Shown piece by piece: positions 16,209 to 25,025 of a DNA stretch of 64,000 nt; position 1 is the first letter of the stretch; each line of letters starts with the position of its first letter. Both the position numbers and the translations under genes were made by a program. The notes under the pieces were generated by a model. That model made no database searches. It saw only the letters and a list, made by a program, of their open reading frames with translations, and had not been told where the DNA came from. The stretch covers positions 62,001-126,000 of the IMG/VR virus record IMGVR_UViG_3300042731_008397; one strand, 5' to 3'. This DNA is from a virus.

Positions 16209-17480
16209 ATGTTACCAGAATTTCAAAGTTATAAAGATGGATTTCGTCCAGATTCTCCCAACAATTGGGGCTTCAAAAGCCAACTCCCTGAGATTTTCAG
16301 TGGACTCTATGAAACACGGTCGCATGGGTTGGATGTCAGTATTGAGCAGTACGTGTTTGCCTGGGCACAGAATAAGATTAGAACCCCGGAAGACAATGCT
16401 GCTCAAAAATTGATCGCTGCTGCAAAACAAAACGACCTTGAATTGGCTCGCCTCAAAAATGGGATCTTTGGACAACCAAGTGATGACGAAAAAATGCTTT
16501 TCGGCGCTCTTCTACATGATGTTGGGATAGAATGCCTGAATAATATTCGGGCAATTAATTTGATCTCGGTCGAATATGGCTTGCGTGGGATTTTTAATGA
16601 ATTAGTGCGCAGGGCTATTGTTGCTGGGATTAAGTTATCTCCAATCTATCCTCGTATTGTGGCAGAACAGCAGGCGTCGGCCAATGTGCCAACTGTATAT
16701 ATTCCTACAATCGACACAACGACAAGTGCTGCCGAGGCAGTTGGAGAGGCCGTTCAATTTCCTATGGCCGTGGCTGTGTTCAGTTCGCGGAGTGTAAACA
16801 TGCGTAAATATGGACTTGCCTTACGAATTACAGATGAAGCCGTGCGGTATTCTACTATGAATATCCTTCAATTGGTTCTGACCACGCAAGGACAAAAACT
16901 CGGAATGATTTTCGATGCCGCAGCCCTGTATGTTTCGCTCAATGGAGATCAGGTTGACAATTCTATGACGCCTGCTGTTATTGGCGTTACGAATACTGTA
17001 GATGGTTTTACCTATGCGGACTGGGTACATATCTGCCTGCATATGGCAGCAGTAGGGATGAGTCCCAATGTCATCATTGCTGGATTCACGGAATCTGAGA
17101 ACCTGTTAAACATTGAAGAGTTCAAGGAGCCGATTTACCGGATTGGTGACCGAACATTCATTCAAATTTCAGTACAAAATTTGATGATTCAAAAATCAGT
17201 AGAGATTTTGACAAAATCAAACTTTCCGGCGAATACAATCCAGGTCTTAGATAGTTCTAATGCACTTATTCAGTGCAATGGTCGCCCGCTGCTGACTGAG
17301 CAGGATCGAAATATCCTGAACGAAACGAATTTGGCAAAATTTTCTCAAGAAATTTGTTTTGCAAATGCCTTACGTGAGGCCCGCGTGACGGTACTAACGA
17401 ATCAAACGAGAACATCACCATATACATTTGATGATTATGCATTTTTCGCACCTCACGATAACGTTCCGATACAATTATAA
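16209..17480 (+). CDS. Major capsid protein (HK97 fold)
   Basis: 423 residues; ATG after AGGGAG. Features of HK97-type capsid proteins: a helical N-terminal ~100 residues, then VPTVYIPTIDTT, a central SSRSVNMRKYGLALRITDEA, a spine-helix-like region with QKLGMIFDAAALYVSLNGDQ, then TVDGFTYADWVHICLHMAAV and VIIAGFTESENLL. The C-terminus finishes with strand-rich sequence. It forms the icosahedral shell from many identical copies. The upstream neighbours (assembly protein, cement-like protein) support the call. No N-terminal cleavage site can be fixed from sequence. Confidence 0.8.
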   Translation: MLPEFQSYKDGFRPDSPNNWGFKSQLPEIFSGLYETRSHGLDVSIEQYVFAWAQNKIRTPEDNAAQKLIAAAKQNDLELARLKNGIFGQPSDDEKMLFGALLHDVGIECLNNIRAINLISVEYGLRGIFNELVRRAIVAGIKLSPIYPRIVAEQQASANVPTVYIPTIDTTTSAAEAVGEAVQFPMAVAVFSSRSVNMRKYGLALRITDEAVRYSTMNILQLVLTTQGQKLGMIFDAAALYVSLNGDQVDNSMTPAVIGVTNTVDGFTYADWVHICLHMAAVGMSPNVIIAGFTESENLLNIEEFKEPIYRIGDRTFIQISVQNLMIQKSVEILTKSNFPANTIQVLDSSNALIQCNGRPLLTEQDRNILNETNLAKFSQEICFANALREARVTVLTNQTRTSPYTFDDYAFFAPHDNVPIQL

Positions 17481-17555
17481 CTAAAGTCCAATAGGACGGG
17501 GGGGGATAGATGAAAATATCTCCCCTATAATTCTACAATTAAGAAGGTGGAGTAC

Positions 17556-19217
17556 ATGAAAAAGTTCATATCACTTTTATGTATTATTGTAATTATTTTT
17601 GGCTTGAGTACGTTGTCATTTGGGGCTAAGTATACACGACATAATGCGGTGTATGGAAAAAGTGGTGGTCTAAGTTATGATGCTGTATATGAGGCATTAC
17701 AAGGGTACCAATTCCCTTTATCTATACCATTGCTGCAAACCCCTGAATTTGGTGGAACGACAAAAGCATTTGAGATCAATCGTTATATAGCGACAGCGGA
17801 AGCTGATGGTGCAGGGGGATTCACAATTGATAGTAATTTGCCTGCGCTTAGCTATGTTCTTTATGTCCAAAGTCGTGTAGATGTGGCATTAACCGGGACT
17901 GCTACTAATTGGGATCTTACAGTAGGTTCTGGCGGACAAGAAGTCTGTTCTAACCAGGCATTTACTCAAAATACCAAGTGCTCTGCATTTTATGACCCTA
18001 ATGCAAACTCACCAGTATTATCTGCTGAAACAGATTTGTATATTGTTCCTGATTCTGGGAATATCACTGAAGGATTTATTACCGCAGTTGTGTATGTGCT
18101 AGAGGCGACCGATCTTGCGGACACTGTAGCGATGTCATTCTCAGGAGAGACTTTCAGTGAGGATGCTGCGAATGACGGGACAATCGATAACACAACTCCT
18201 GTTACGATTACCCTTACGGGGGAAACCTTTACTGGTAATGCTTCAGACGATTTTGTAGACGATGGTAAAGTTGTTGTGACAAATCTCCCTGAAGGGCTAA
18301 CTGTTGTTGCCACTAGGACATCTGAAACTGTTTTAACACTTACAATTACCGGAACTGCAACCGATCATAACAATGCTGACGATGTTACTACTCTGACCCT
18401 TACATTTCAAGATTCCGCTTTTGGGGCGACCGCATCAGAGATCATCAATTATGCGAAGGCAGACCTGACAGTTGACTTTAGTGCTCCTGTCCTAGCCTAT
18501 AGTGGAGGTACTTTTGGTGAAGCAATTGAAAACGATGGATCAATTGATAATTCTACACCAATTACAATCACATTAGCCGGAGACGTACTCACAGGAGAGA
18601 ATTCTGATGATTTTGTGGACGAAGGAAAAATCGTTGTTTCTAACTTATCAACAGGATTGACAGCAGTAGCTACTAGAACATCATCCACAATTCTCTCGGT
18701 AACTTTGACTGGAAATGCCTCTGCTCATGCCGACGCTAACGATGTTGCCGATTTGACATTTACCTTCCAAAATACAGCTTTTACGAATTCAGATGCCAGT
18801 GAAGTAACAAATTATGCAAAAGCGGATTTAGCCATTGATTATGATGATCCTCCTGAACTGGCCTATAGTGCTAGTACGTTTACAGAACATGGCAATAATG
18901 ATGGAACTATCGACAATAGCACACCGGTTGTGATTACGTTGACTGGAGAGACATTTACTGGGTCGGATACAGATGATTTTGTTGACGGTGGTAAAATTGT
19001 TGTTACAAATCTTCCGGCGAATTTAGTAGCTGTCGCAACCAGGACAAGTAGTACGACATTAAGTGTTACATTGACGGGAGCGGCAACAAGTCATGCAAAT
19101 GCCGATGATGTGTCAGATTTGACCTTTACATTTCAAGACTCGGCATTTACGAATGTTGCGGCGTCTGATATTACCAATTACGCCAAGAGTGATTTAGCCA
19201 TTGATTTCTCTGATTAG
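17556..19217 (+). CDS. Exported repeat protein, three tandem ~115-residue beta domains
   Basis: ATG 17556 with AAGGTGGAG. Residues 1-24 are a textbook Sec signal peptide (MKK, a hydrophobic core of Ile/Leu/Val, then SFGA before KYTR). Residues ~30-205 form a unique beta-rich domain. Then three repeats (about 206-322, 323-438, 439-553) each begin Y/FS-x-x-TF-x-E, contain NDGTIDN-type and ITLTGETFTG-type segments, and end NYAKxDLxIDF. Such acidic beta-sandwich repeats occur in bacterial surface and adhesive proteins. It may be a virion fibre/decoration or a secreted host-surface protein. It is the gene directly after the major capsid protein and ends at a strong terminator. Confidence 0.75.
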   Translation: MKKFISLLCIIVIIFGLSTLSFGAKYTRHNAVYGKSGGLSYDAVYEALQGYQFPLSIPLLQTPEFGGTTKAFEINRYIATAEADGAGGFTIDSNLPALSYVLYVQSRVDVALTGTATNWDLTVGSGGQEVCSNQAFTQNTKCSAFYDPNANSPVLSAETDLYIVPDSGNITEGFITAVVYVLEATDLADTVAMSFSGETFSEDAANDGTIDNTTPVTITLTGETFTGNASDDFVDDGKVVVTNLPEGLTVVATRTSETVLTLTITGTATDHNNADDVTTLTLTFQDSAFGATASEIINYAKADLTVDFSAPVLAYSGGTFGEAIENDGSIDNSTPITITLAGDVLTGENSDDFVDEGKIVVSNLSTGLTAVATRTSSTILSVTLTGNASAHADANDVADLTFTFQNTAFTNSDASEVTNYAKADLAIDYDDPPELAYSASTFTEHGNNDGTIDNSTPVVITLTGETFTGSDTDDFVDGGKIVVTNLPANLVAVATRTSSTTLSVTLTGAATSHANADDVSDLTFTFQDSAFTNVAASDITNYAKSDLAIDFSD

Positions 19218-19243
19218 TGTAGTATTCTCACAGTTAGTTAAAG

Positions 19244-19271
19244 GGCAAGACCTATAGGTCTTGCCTTTTTT
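19244..19271 (+). terminator. Intrinsic terminator of the capsid operon
   Basis: Perfect 9-bp stem GGCAAGACC-TATA-GGTCTTGCC (19244-19265) followed by TTTTTT, 26 bp after the stop at 19217. The next ATG (19276) starts only 4 bp after the T-run, so that gene needs its own promoter or readthrough. Confidence 0.92.
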
Positions 19272-19275
19272 GCTT

Positions 19276-19899
19276 ATGAAAACAACATTAACGCCAACAG
19301 CCATTTATGGTGGGTTTTGGATTGATCTTCCATCTGTATCAAGACAACCCGAAATCGGGCTTGTTTCGCTTGTTTATACAAGACAGGGAATTTGGGTAGT
19401 TGACCATTGCGCGGGGTTCTTTTGGGAATCCTTTCAACCATTTATTCCTGTCTGGTGGTTCCGTTATCTTATGTTAACGGGCAAACCTCCGTCTTTGACA
19501 CTTCTACAAGACCCGATTACTCCCATTTCTGTAAGGATTGAACAGTTAACGAAAGAGCAAAAACCGCATTATACTCCTATAATCGGATATCCTCAAGACC
19601 TGCAAGAATTTTATCAGGAAATCCATGCTGAATGGATACCTGTCCCCCAAAAATGGGATTATTTCATCATGAGATTTAAGGCATCCCGTATTTTTTCGGG
19701 AAACCTACAGTGTGCGCCTCTTCAATTTCGTAATTACGGGGATCAACAGGCGGAGATTTATAGCACTCGCCACCTTCAGGCAGCTATTGGAATTGCCTTA
19801 TCCCTTCACACCCATATATTGGGGCAACCAAAAAGAGAATTATTGACTGGCGTACAGACCGTTCCTGAAGGAGTTTTCTGCGGCATGAAATGTTCTTAA
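19276..19899 (+). CDS. Hypothetical protein (207 aa)
   Basis: Not recognised. The ATG at 19276 is preferred to one at 19261, which lies inside the terminator. The protein is Trp/Phe/Pro-rich (AIYGGFWIDLPSVSRQ, FFWESFQPFIPVWWFRYLML) with no signal peptide; aromatic clusters rather than a membrane helix are seen. No Shine-Dalgarno and no good promoter lie between the terminator and the start, so expression probably relies on readthrough. The product could be virion-associated given the neighbours. Confidence 0.6.
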   Translation: MKTTLTPTAIYGGFWIDLPSVSRQPEIGLVSLVYTRQGIWVVDHCAGFFWESFQPFIPVWWFRYLMLTGKPPSLTLLQDPITPISVRIEQLTKEQKPHYTPIIGYPQDLQEFYQEIHAEWIPVPQKWDYFIMRFKASRIFSGNLQCAPLQFRNYGDQQAEIYSTRHLQAAIGIALSLHTHILGQPKRELLTGVQTVPEGVFCGMKCS

Positions 19900-19978
19900 C
19901 AAGTTGCCCATATTTTCACGGGTGTTTTTCTGCTTGACAAAATTTCTTCTATGGTGATCTCTAGTAACATTACTAAAG

Positions 19979-20084
19979 ATTACTCTTTGGCGAACGTATG
20001 GATTAGCCAGAACGTGATAAGTTTTATTCCGAGTAGTTTCATAGGGGTATGACCTTCCAAGTCCTTAGAAACGAAATTCGACAA
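19979..20084 (+). repeat. F-family dispersed element, copy 1 (subtype b)
   Basis: Shares with five other intergenic copies a 5' part (TCTTTGGCGAACGTATGG, then a CCAGAA arm that can fold back on TTTGG) and a 3' part (TCATAGGGG, a GACCTTCCAA box, then CTTAGAAACGAAATTCGACA). It lies in the 208-bp gap between two plus genes. Function unknown. Confidence 0.65.
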
Positions 20085-20107
20085 CATTTAGCAAGTGAGG
20101 TAATTGT

Positions 20108-20500
20108 ATGAAATGGGAAGAAATTTTGAACACAGAGCCTGTCTCTGAAATCCCGGAAAGTGTGGATGACATCATTGACAAGACCGTTACGGCGGTCAAG
20201 AATTTCCGTGAAATGATGGAAGAGTTCCTTACTATGGGCTTGAGTGACAAAAATATTGACAAGGCGGTCGGAGTCTTTGAAAAAGGCTACATCGTGTACC
20301 AGAATGCCGTCTTTTATGTGCAGGCGGTCGGTAGTAAGTTCGGTGATCTTCTTGACACCTCCCGTGGTGGAAAAGCAGTCGAATTCAGTCAAAAGCTCCA
20401 CGCAGCGGGCGCAGCAGAGATGTTTCGGTCTCTTCAGAACGTTTCAACCCCGTTACCGTATTTATCCGAGTTCGGAGATGTACGGATGGACACCGTTTAG
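20108..20500 (+). CDS. Hypothetical acidic helical protein (130 aa)
   Basis: Not recognised. ATG 20108 with GAGGT 6 nt upstream. Almost entirely helical, no membrane segment: KWEEILNTEPVSEIPESVDD, then FREMMEEFLTMGLSDKNIDK, then VEFSQKLHAAGAAEMF. It may form helical bundles, as in small tail or chaperone proteins. The following glycosyltransferase-like gene starts 4 bp after its stop, so both are expressed together. Confidence 0.6.
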   Translation: MKWEEILNTEPVSEIPESVDDIIDKTVTAVKNFREMMEEFLTMGLSDKNIDKAVGVFEKGYIVYQNAVFYVQAVGSKFGDLLDTSRGGKAVEFSQKLHAAGAAEMFRSLQNVSTPLPYLSEFGDVRMDTV

Positions 20501-20504
20501 AGGG

Positions 20505-21428
20505 ATGGACGGAACGCTTCTTTGCATTGGAGAACCAGAAGATTTATTGCCTCTCACCGAGGAACGGGTGGTCTCTCCATTGTTGGCAGGGTTGCAAGAA
20601 CAGACCGATCTTGTCAGAATCCCCTATAGTCGGGTTACTAATTTCCACACCGCAAAAGAAGTTTTTCAAAGTCATCATTTCGGGAAAGTTCTCTTTTGTG
20701 ATTTCTGGAATCCAGTATTGCCCGTTGTTGCCTACTATTTAGGGATGGCTGAAATTCCATTGATCGGATTGTATTCTTATCCCCTGCCCCGTTTTCAATG
20801 GGAAGAGCGGGTAGTGGCAACAAATTTTGCCAATTTTGCCCAGTATCTCTATACCGTTACGTTAACCAATTTAGAAATTTCCCTTGAAAAGGTCAAGTTG
20901 ATCTCTTTTCCTTTGCTTCCAATAGATTGCCCGCCACGTAAGGGAAAAGAGTGGTTCCCGCGTCTTGTTTTCGCTTATCCCTGGGAGGAAATTTATGGGA
21001 TTGCGGAATTTTTAGATTTTGTTGGCTATTTAAATTCTATACCTATACGGGAATTTTTATCTATTACAGTAAGAAAATTCCCCGATTCGGTAATCCCTCA
21101 AGAGCTATTAGAGTCTTTACAGATAGAAGTTTTACCTGAGGAAACCTCGTTATCAGAAATTTTTAAAGAAGGCGGATATATCTGGGGAGATACGCCAGAA
21201 AGTGCTTACTTATTGATAGATGCCGTTATTAATGGGGCAAGTCCGTTTGTATCCCGAAAATCTTCTATCTTTGAAATTTTCGGAGAGGAACTCCGTTACG
21301 GTGAATTTGATGATGCCGTGAGGCGGATTGCTTCACGGCTTATATTGACAGATATGCAGTGGCAAGAAGTCTGTCAAGCGGACAAACGAATTAAAGAAAC
21401 CCTGATTACTCATATTCTCCAATTGTAA
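20505..21428 (+). CDS. Glycosyltransferase-like protein (GT-B fold, ~307 aa)
   Basis: The open frame reaches back to 20244 across the previous gene; coding-like sequence starts at ATG 20478 or 20505 (MDGTLLCIGEPEDLL). The N-terminal half alternates strands and helices as in a Rossmann domain (KVLFCDFWNPVLPVVAYYLG). The C-terminal half has VFAYPWEEIYGIAEFLDFV. It ends with LLIDAVINGASPFVSRKSSI, then EIFGEELRYGEFDDAVRRIA, the arrangement of the nucleotide-sugar-binding half of GT-B enzymes (conserved glycine, acidic residue, DD-AVRRIA helix). It might glycosylate virion proteins or modify host surface sugars. The specific donor is unknown, and the family call is from fold-like motifs only. Confidence 0.5.
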   Translation: MDGTLLCIGEPEDLLPLTEERVVSPLLAGLQEQTDLVRIPYSRVTNFHTAKEVFQSHHFGKVLFCDFWNPVLPVVAYYLGMAEIPLIGLYSYPLPRFQWEERVVATNFANFAQYLYTVTLTNLEISLEKVKLISFPLLPIDCPPRKGKEWFPRLVFAYPWEEIYGIAEFLDFVGYLNSIPIREFLSITVRKFPDSVIPQELLESLQIEVLPEETSLSEIFKEGGYIWGDTPESAYLLIDAVINGASPFVSRKSSIFEIFGEELRYGEFDDAVRRIASRLILTDMQWQEVCQADKRIKETLITHILQL

Positions 21429-21433
21429 TTTTG

Positions 21434-21462
21434 TTGACTAATTCCTAACTGACTGGTATAAT
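21434..21462 (+). promoter_or_regulatory. Consensus promoter for the tail-fibre cluster, leaderless
   Basis: TTGACT (21434-21439), exactly 17 nt, TATAAT (21457-21462), then 6 nt to the ATG at 21469. Transcription should start at or within 1 nt of the A of the start codon. No Shine-Dalgarno is present. The same spacing is seen at 59313-59348. Confidence 0.85.
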
Positions 21463-21468
21463 GAATTT

Positions 21469-22023
21469 ATGAAACGGATTGGATGTATCATTGCAATAAT
21501 CTTGATAAGCTTAGTTTGGGGGTCTACTCACATTACAATCCGTATTGAAACCAATCCTGCTATTGAAGCGGCATTCCCCCAAGTTCAGACAGGACAAATT
21601 GCAGATGAGGCAGTGACACTTGTCAAGCTTGCGGCGTCACTTCAATCTGAATGGAATCAATTCAGGAATCTTGTTGGCGATACGAATGAAATCACATGGA
21701 CAGTCTCAGCCGTTCAACAGATCACAGATCCCAACACAACACTCACCATAACACACGGGATTCAACAGTTTGAAGGGATCGGGGGCGTTATCCTGACATC
21801 GACTCCAACGATAGCTGACGGGATTGATGGACAGTTAGCGCGTATTCGATGCGTGTCTGACACGAATTTACTAATCTTTCAATCAGAGACGAATTATCCT
21901 GGCTCAGAATTAATTCTATCAAACGGGCAGGATTTCTACTGTGGTCACGGGGATTCGATGCTATTGGCGTTCAACGGGCTAATTTCACGGTGGGAAGAGA
22001 TTAGCCGAATTGATATACAATGA
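21469..22023 (+). CDS. Exported protein with fibre C-terminal domain (184 aa)
   Basis: Residues 1-20 are a signal peptide or membrane anchor (MKRIGCIIAIILISLVWGST). Residues ~30-70 resemble phage fibre trimerisation segments (QTGQIADEAVTLVKLAASLQ). Residues ~90-184 form a beta domain homologous to the C-terminus of the next gene: ITHGIQQFEGIGGV, then DTNLLIFQSETNYPGSELIL, then GHGDSMLLAF. The shared domain suggests gene duplication. Likely a virion fibre or secreted surface protein. The signal peptide is unusual for a virion part. Confidence 0.65.
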   Translation: MKRIGCIIAIILISLVWGSTHITIRIETNPAIEAAFPQVQTGQIADEAVTLVKLAASLQSEWNQFRNLVGDTNEITWTVSAVQQITDPNTTLTITHGIQQFEGIGGVILTSTPTIADGIDGQLARIRCVSDTNLLIFQSETNYPGSELILSNGQDFYCGHGDSMLLAFNGLISRWEEISRIDIQ

Positions 22024-22033
22024 GGTATTTATT

Positions 22034-23251
22034 ATGAAAAGATTACGATATGTCTTGATTGCATTACTTATTACGCATCTTTTGAGTGCAGTTCCTATCG
22101 AAGCGACTTCTTTGGGAGGAGCAGGGAATCAAAATGAGTGGGTGCTCCCCGATCTCAGAATCGGGGTATCTGGGACTGATTACACCTTCCCTTCCACAAG
22201 AGGGACGGAAAATCAAATTCTCAAACTTGATGCATCGGGGAATTTGACCTTTCAGGCTGATGCCGGTGGCGGTTCGGATGAGAAAGTCGGGGTTGATGCT
22301 CTCGCTACCCCAGATTATCTTGGGGCATCTGGAAGTACAGGGGTATTACGGATTGACTCTACAGGACTCACATATACTGATGGTGGAGATCATGTCACGT
22401 TAGGATGTGATGTCGCGGACACTGATACCGTAGGGTGTTTATCGGATACAGATTGGGATACATTTAACGGGAAACAAGATGCCCTGGTCGCTGGAACGGA
22501 TTACGCGATCCCTGGTGCGAATGACGATATTACATCAATGACCGGGTTGACAGGTGATATTGGCTCCCCATCATCAATTACCTTTGCTGATGGCGGAGCT
22601 ATCCGATCAAGTACTACGGATACAGACACGCTTTTAGGTCAAGTATGGGATGTGGACGGAGCATCCTACACAACATTTTTTACGGCGACTGTCGGGAACA
22701 CTCCGACGTTTGATCTGGCCTCTTTCACGACCATTGGAGGCAGTTCTATTGGAACCGTCACGTCAATTTCAGCCGGGAATGGGATGGATTTTACGACGAT
22801 CACGGGAAGCGGTCCTGTAACGATGGGAACACCGGGGAGTCTAACTCCCTCGACAACGAACGCGACGACTACAACAAGTCATACCCATGAAGTCACCGGG
22901 TTTTTAGTGACTGATGGGCTTCACACACAAACTCCCTCATCAGATACGGCGGTTGTTGCTGGAACGGCTCTTACTATAACCAAAGGGATTATGCGAATTG
23001 TCGGGTCTGGGGGCCCTGTCACAGTGACAGCAACTCCATCTATCGCAGACCTGGCAGATGGAACGTGTTTCGTGTTACAAGGCACGGATGACACGAACAC
23101 CGTGACGTTTCAAAGTGAAGGGTCATTATCGGGATCAGGATTAACATTCAGCAACGATCAAAATTTTACGTTTGGAAAAGGTGATATGATGCTCCTATGC
23201 CGAGACGATGGAGAAGATACACTATACGAGGTGTCACGGAGTGATAATTAA
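22034..23251 (+). CDS. Tail-fibre-like protein with signal peptide (405 aa)
   Basis: ATG 22034 follows GAGGT. Residues 1-26 form a Sec-type signal (MKRLRYVLIALLITHLLSAV). The body is typical of fibre/surface repeats: DTDTVGCLSDTDWDTFNGKQ, then GTDYAIPG, then DDITSMTGLTGDI. These FNGKQ/DITS units are common in phage fibres. A Ser/Thr/Gly-rich middle contains HTHEVTGF. The last ~95 residues repeat the C-terminal domain of the gene at 21469. Role inferred as adsorption or surface display. Coupled to its neighbours by short gaps. Confidence 0.7.
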   Translation: MKRLRYVLIALLITHLLSAVPIEATSLGGAGNQNEWVLPDLRIGVSGTDYTFPSTRGTENQILKLDASGNLTFQADAGGGSDEKVGVDALATPDYLGASGSTGVLRIDSTGLTYTDGGDHVTLGCDVADTDTVGCLSDTDWDTFNGKQDALVAGTDYAIPGANDDITSMTGLTGDIGSPSSITFADGGAIRSSTTDTDTLLGQVWDVDGASYTTFFTATVGNTPTFDLASFTTIGGSSIGTVTSISAGNGMDFTTITGSGPVTMGTPGSLTPSTTNATTTTSHTHEVTGFLVTDGLHTQTPSSDTAVVAGTALTITKGIMRIVGSGGPVTVTATPSIADLADGTCFVLQGTDDTNTVTFQSEGSLSGSGLTFSNDQNFTFGKGDMMLLCRDDGEDTLYEVSRSDN

Positions 23252-23252
23252 G

Positions 23253-23501
23253 ATGAAAGACCTAATATACATCACGATTATTTGTATCGTCTTATTTTTT
23301 TCATGGCTATCAAGGAATACTCCGTTAGAATATCTCGCATATATGTGTAATCGAAATCAATCACAGCCTCAGTATTTTTGTGGGGAGAACGACAATTCTA
23401 TAGAAATAACACTCCCACCGGAAGTCAGTATTGTCGATATTCTTGAAACCCCATATTGGAGTGAGAAGTCATTGGTTCTTGGTTATGATGTACGGGAATA
23501 A
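23253..23501 (+). CDS. Small membrane-anchored protein (82 aa)
   Basis: ATG at 23253, overlapping region of the previous stop (TAAG-ATG). An N-terminal hydrophobic helix (residues ~4-20, LIYITIICIVLFFSWL) is followed by a short extracytoplasmic part with two cysteines (YMCNRNQ, YFCGEND) that could form a disulfide. No family recognised. The start was chosen because the upstream in-frame methionine lies inside the previous gene. Confidence 0.6.
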   Translation: MKDLIYITIICIVLFFSWLSRNTPLEYLAYMCNRNQSQPQYFCGENDNSIEITLPPEVSIVDILETPYWSEKSLVLGYDVRE

Positions 23502-23502
23502 A

Positions 23503-24285
23503 ATGAATATTCGTTTTAGAGTCTTCACGGTTATTTTCTGTTGTGTATTTCTGATATATACAGCTAGGATCGTATCACAATCAGCCCAACTCGGAGGATC
23601 AGGGGCCTCAAATCCAGAATACTTTTCTGGAAAGGTCACCATCGCTGATAGTTCAACCACCCCACCGTTGAATCTGACAGAGCGTTCCACATCCCCTTCT
23701 AGCCCATCATCGGGGGACATTTACCTTGATGACGGAACAAACTGTACAGATGGCTCCAATCCCTGTTTACGGCGGTATACCGGGGCAGCCTGGGAAGATA
23801 TTAACAATACTGGAAGCGGAAGTCCTTACACGGGAGACTACAAATGGTCAGCCCAAACGGCTGATCATGGTAACTGGTTACTCTGTGATGGAGGGACGGT
23901 GTTACGATCTTCATCGCTAGGGACACTTCTGGTCAGTTTAGGATTACCGTTTGGGGTCGGGGATGGAAGTACGACCGTCAATATCCCCGACCCGGCTGGA
24001 CGGTCGTTGTTAGCAGCCGGGTCGGGAAGCGGGCTTACAACCCGATCTATCGGAGATTCAGGCGGAGAAGAAACTCATCAACTTACGATTTCAGAAATGC
24101 CTGCACACACCCATGATGCTCCTAACTCAAAAAATTTCATCACATCAACAGGGTCTTCTGGAGCAGCCGGAGGTGGATGGAATAGTGTAGAAACGTCCAC
24201 AGCTTCAACGGGTGGAGACGGAAGCCATAATACGATGCATCCGTTCCTGGCAGTGGGGAACTTATTTATTTATGCTGGTTCGTAA
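23503..24285 (+). CDS. Phage tail collar domain protein with N-terminal signal/anchor
   Basis: ATG 23503, 1 bp after the previous stop. Residues 1-22 are hydrophobic (FRVFTVIFCCVFLIYTA). Residues ~100-260 show the phage tail collar domain (PF07484-like): GNWLLCDGGTVLRSSSLG, then FGVGDGSTTVNIPDPAGR, GGEETHQLTISEMPAHTHD, and a final MHPFLAVGNLFIYAGS. This domain sits in fibre/collar proteins of many phages. The cysteine pair CTDGSNPC lies before it. The exported-protein N-terminus on a collar protein is odd and is shared with three neighbours. Confidence 0.85.
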   Translation: MNIRFRVFTVIFCCVFLIYTARIVSQSAQLGGSGASNPEYFSGKVTIADSSTTPPLNLTERSTSPSSPSSGDIYLDDGTNCTDGSNPCLRRYTGAAWEDINNTGSGSPYTGDYKWSAQTADHGNWLLCDGGTVLRSSSLGTLLVSLGLPFGVGDGSTTVNIPDPAGRSLLAAGSGSGLTTRSIGDSGGEETHQLTISEMPAHTHDAPNSKNFITSTGSSGAAGGGWNSVETSTASTGGDGSHNTMHPFLAVGNLFIYAGS

Positions 24286-24328
24286 ATAGAGAGACTAACA
24301 CATGAAACACTTTTCAGAAGGGAATACG

Positions 24329-25015
24329 ATGGTTTTGATAGAAAACGCTATCGGAACCAAATTTCAATGTCCTGTAGAGGTTTTTATCATTCTGGAACCT
24401 GATTATGTTCCTGTCTCGGATCCGTATATTTCCCGGAAATGGACAGAAACGAGTCAGAGTAAAAGTACTGGGAAGCAACAAGTCTCGGATAGCTTCTACA
24501 ATGAAACACGATTCAATAATTATGTAACCGCTCTCTCATCCTATCAAGCAGCGTATTTACAGAATTATCTTTGTTTATCATCAGGGGTTGTTGAGGCTGT
24601 TTGTTCTTATGAGTTGGGATGGCAGTCTGCCGATCAACATCTCACGGTATCTCCTGCCGAATTAGAATCTCTTGATCCGATTATTCATGATTCAGGGATT
24701 CCACGATGGATTGAAGAAGTGACAACACCTGAGATTACTATTGATAGTGTGGGACTACGTGTCAGAACCACCGCCGAAATGGAGGTCTTTCAGCAGTACC
24801 TGGACTGGGAGATTGAACAGGCGGCAGTTGACGCTCAAGCACAGGCTAAAATAGACTTTTCGACAGTCCCGGAAGTATTGCGGACATATACGGCTGACGA
24901 AGCTGTTGCCTGGATTGAAACAAACGTGACCGATCTAGCGTCAATCAAAACCACGTTAAAATATTTGGCGCAAGCCTATTGTTATTTGCGGGATTATGTC
25001 CGCATCAAGGGATAA
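24329..25015 (+). CDS. Hypothetical virion-region protein (228 aa)
   Basis: Two starts are possible: ATG 24302, or ATG 24329, which has AGAAGGG at 6 nt and is preferred. Not recognised. The protein has a beta-rich first third (KFQCPVEVFIILEPDYVPVS), an aromatic middle, and a helical C-terminus (TADEAVAWIETNVTDLASIK, ending in a YLAQAYCYLRDYV helix). No signal peptide, unlike its neighbours upstream. It probably belongs to the tail/fibre cluster. Confidence 0.6.
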   Translation: MVLIENAIGTKFQCPVEVFIILEPDYVPVSDPYISRKWTETSQSKSTGKQQVSDSFYNETRFNNYVTALSSYQAAYLQNYLCLSSGVVEAVCSYELGWQSADQHLTVSPAELESLDPIIHDSGIPRWIEEVTTPEITIDSVGLRVRTTAEMEVFQQYLDWEIEQAAVDAQAQAKIDFSTVPEVLRTYTADEAVAWIETNVTDLASIKTTLKYLAQAYCYLRDYVRIKG

Positions 25016-25025
25016 TAGTTAACTT

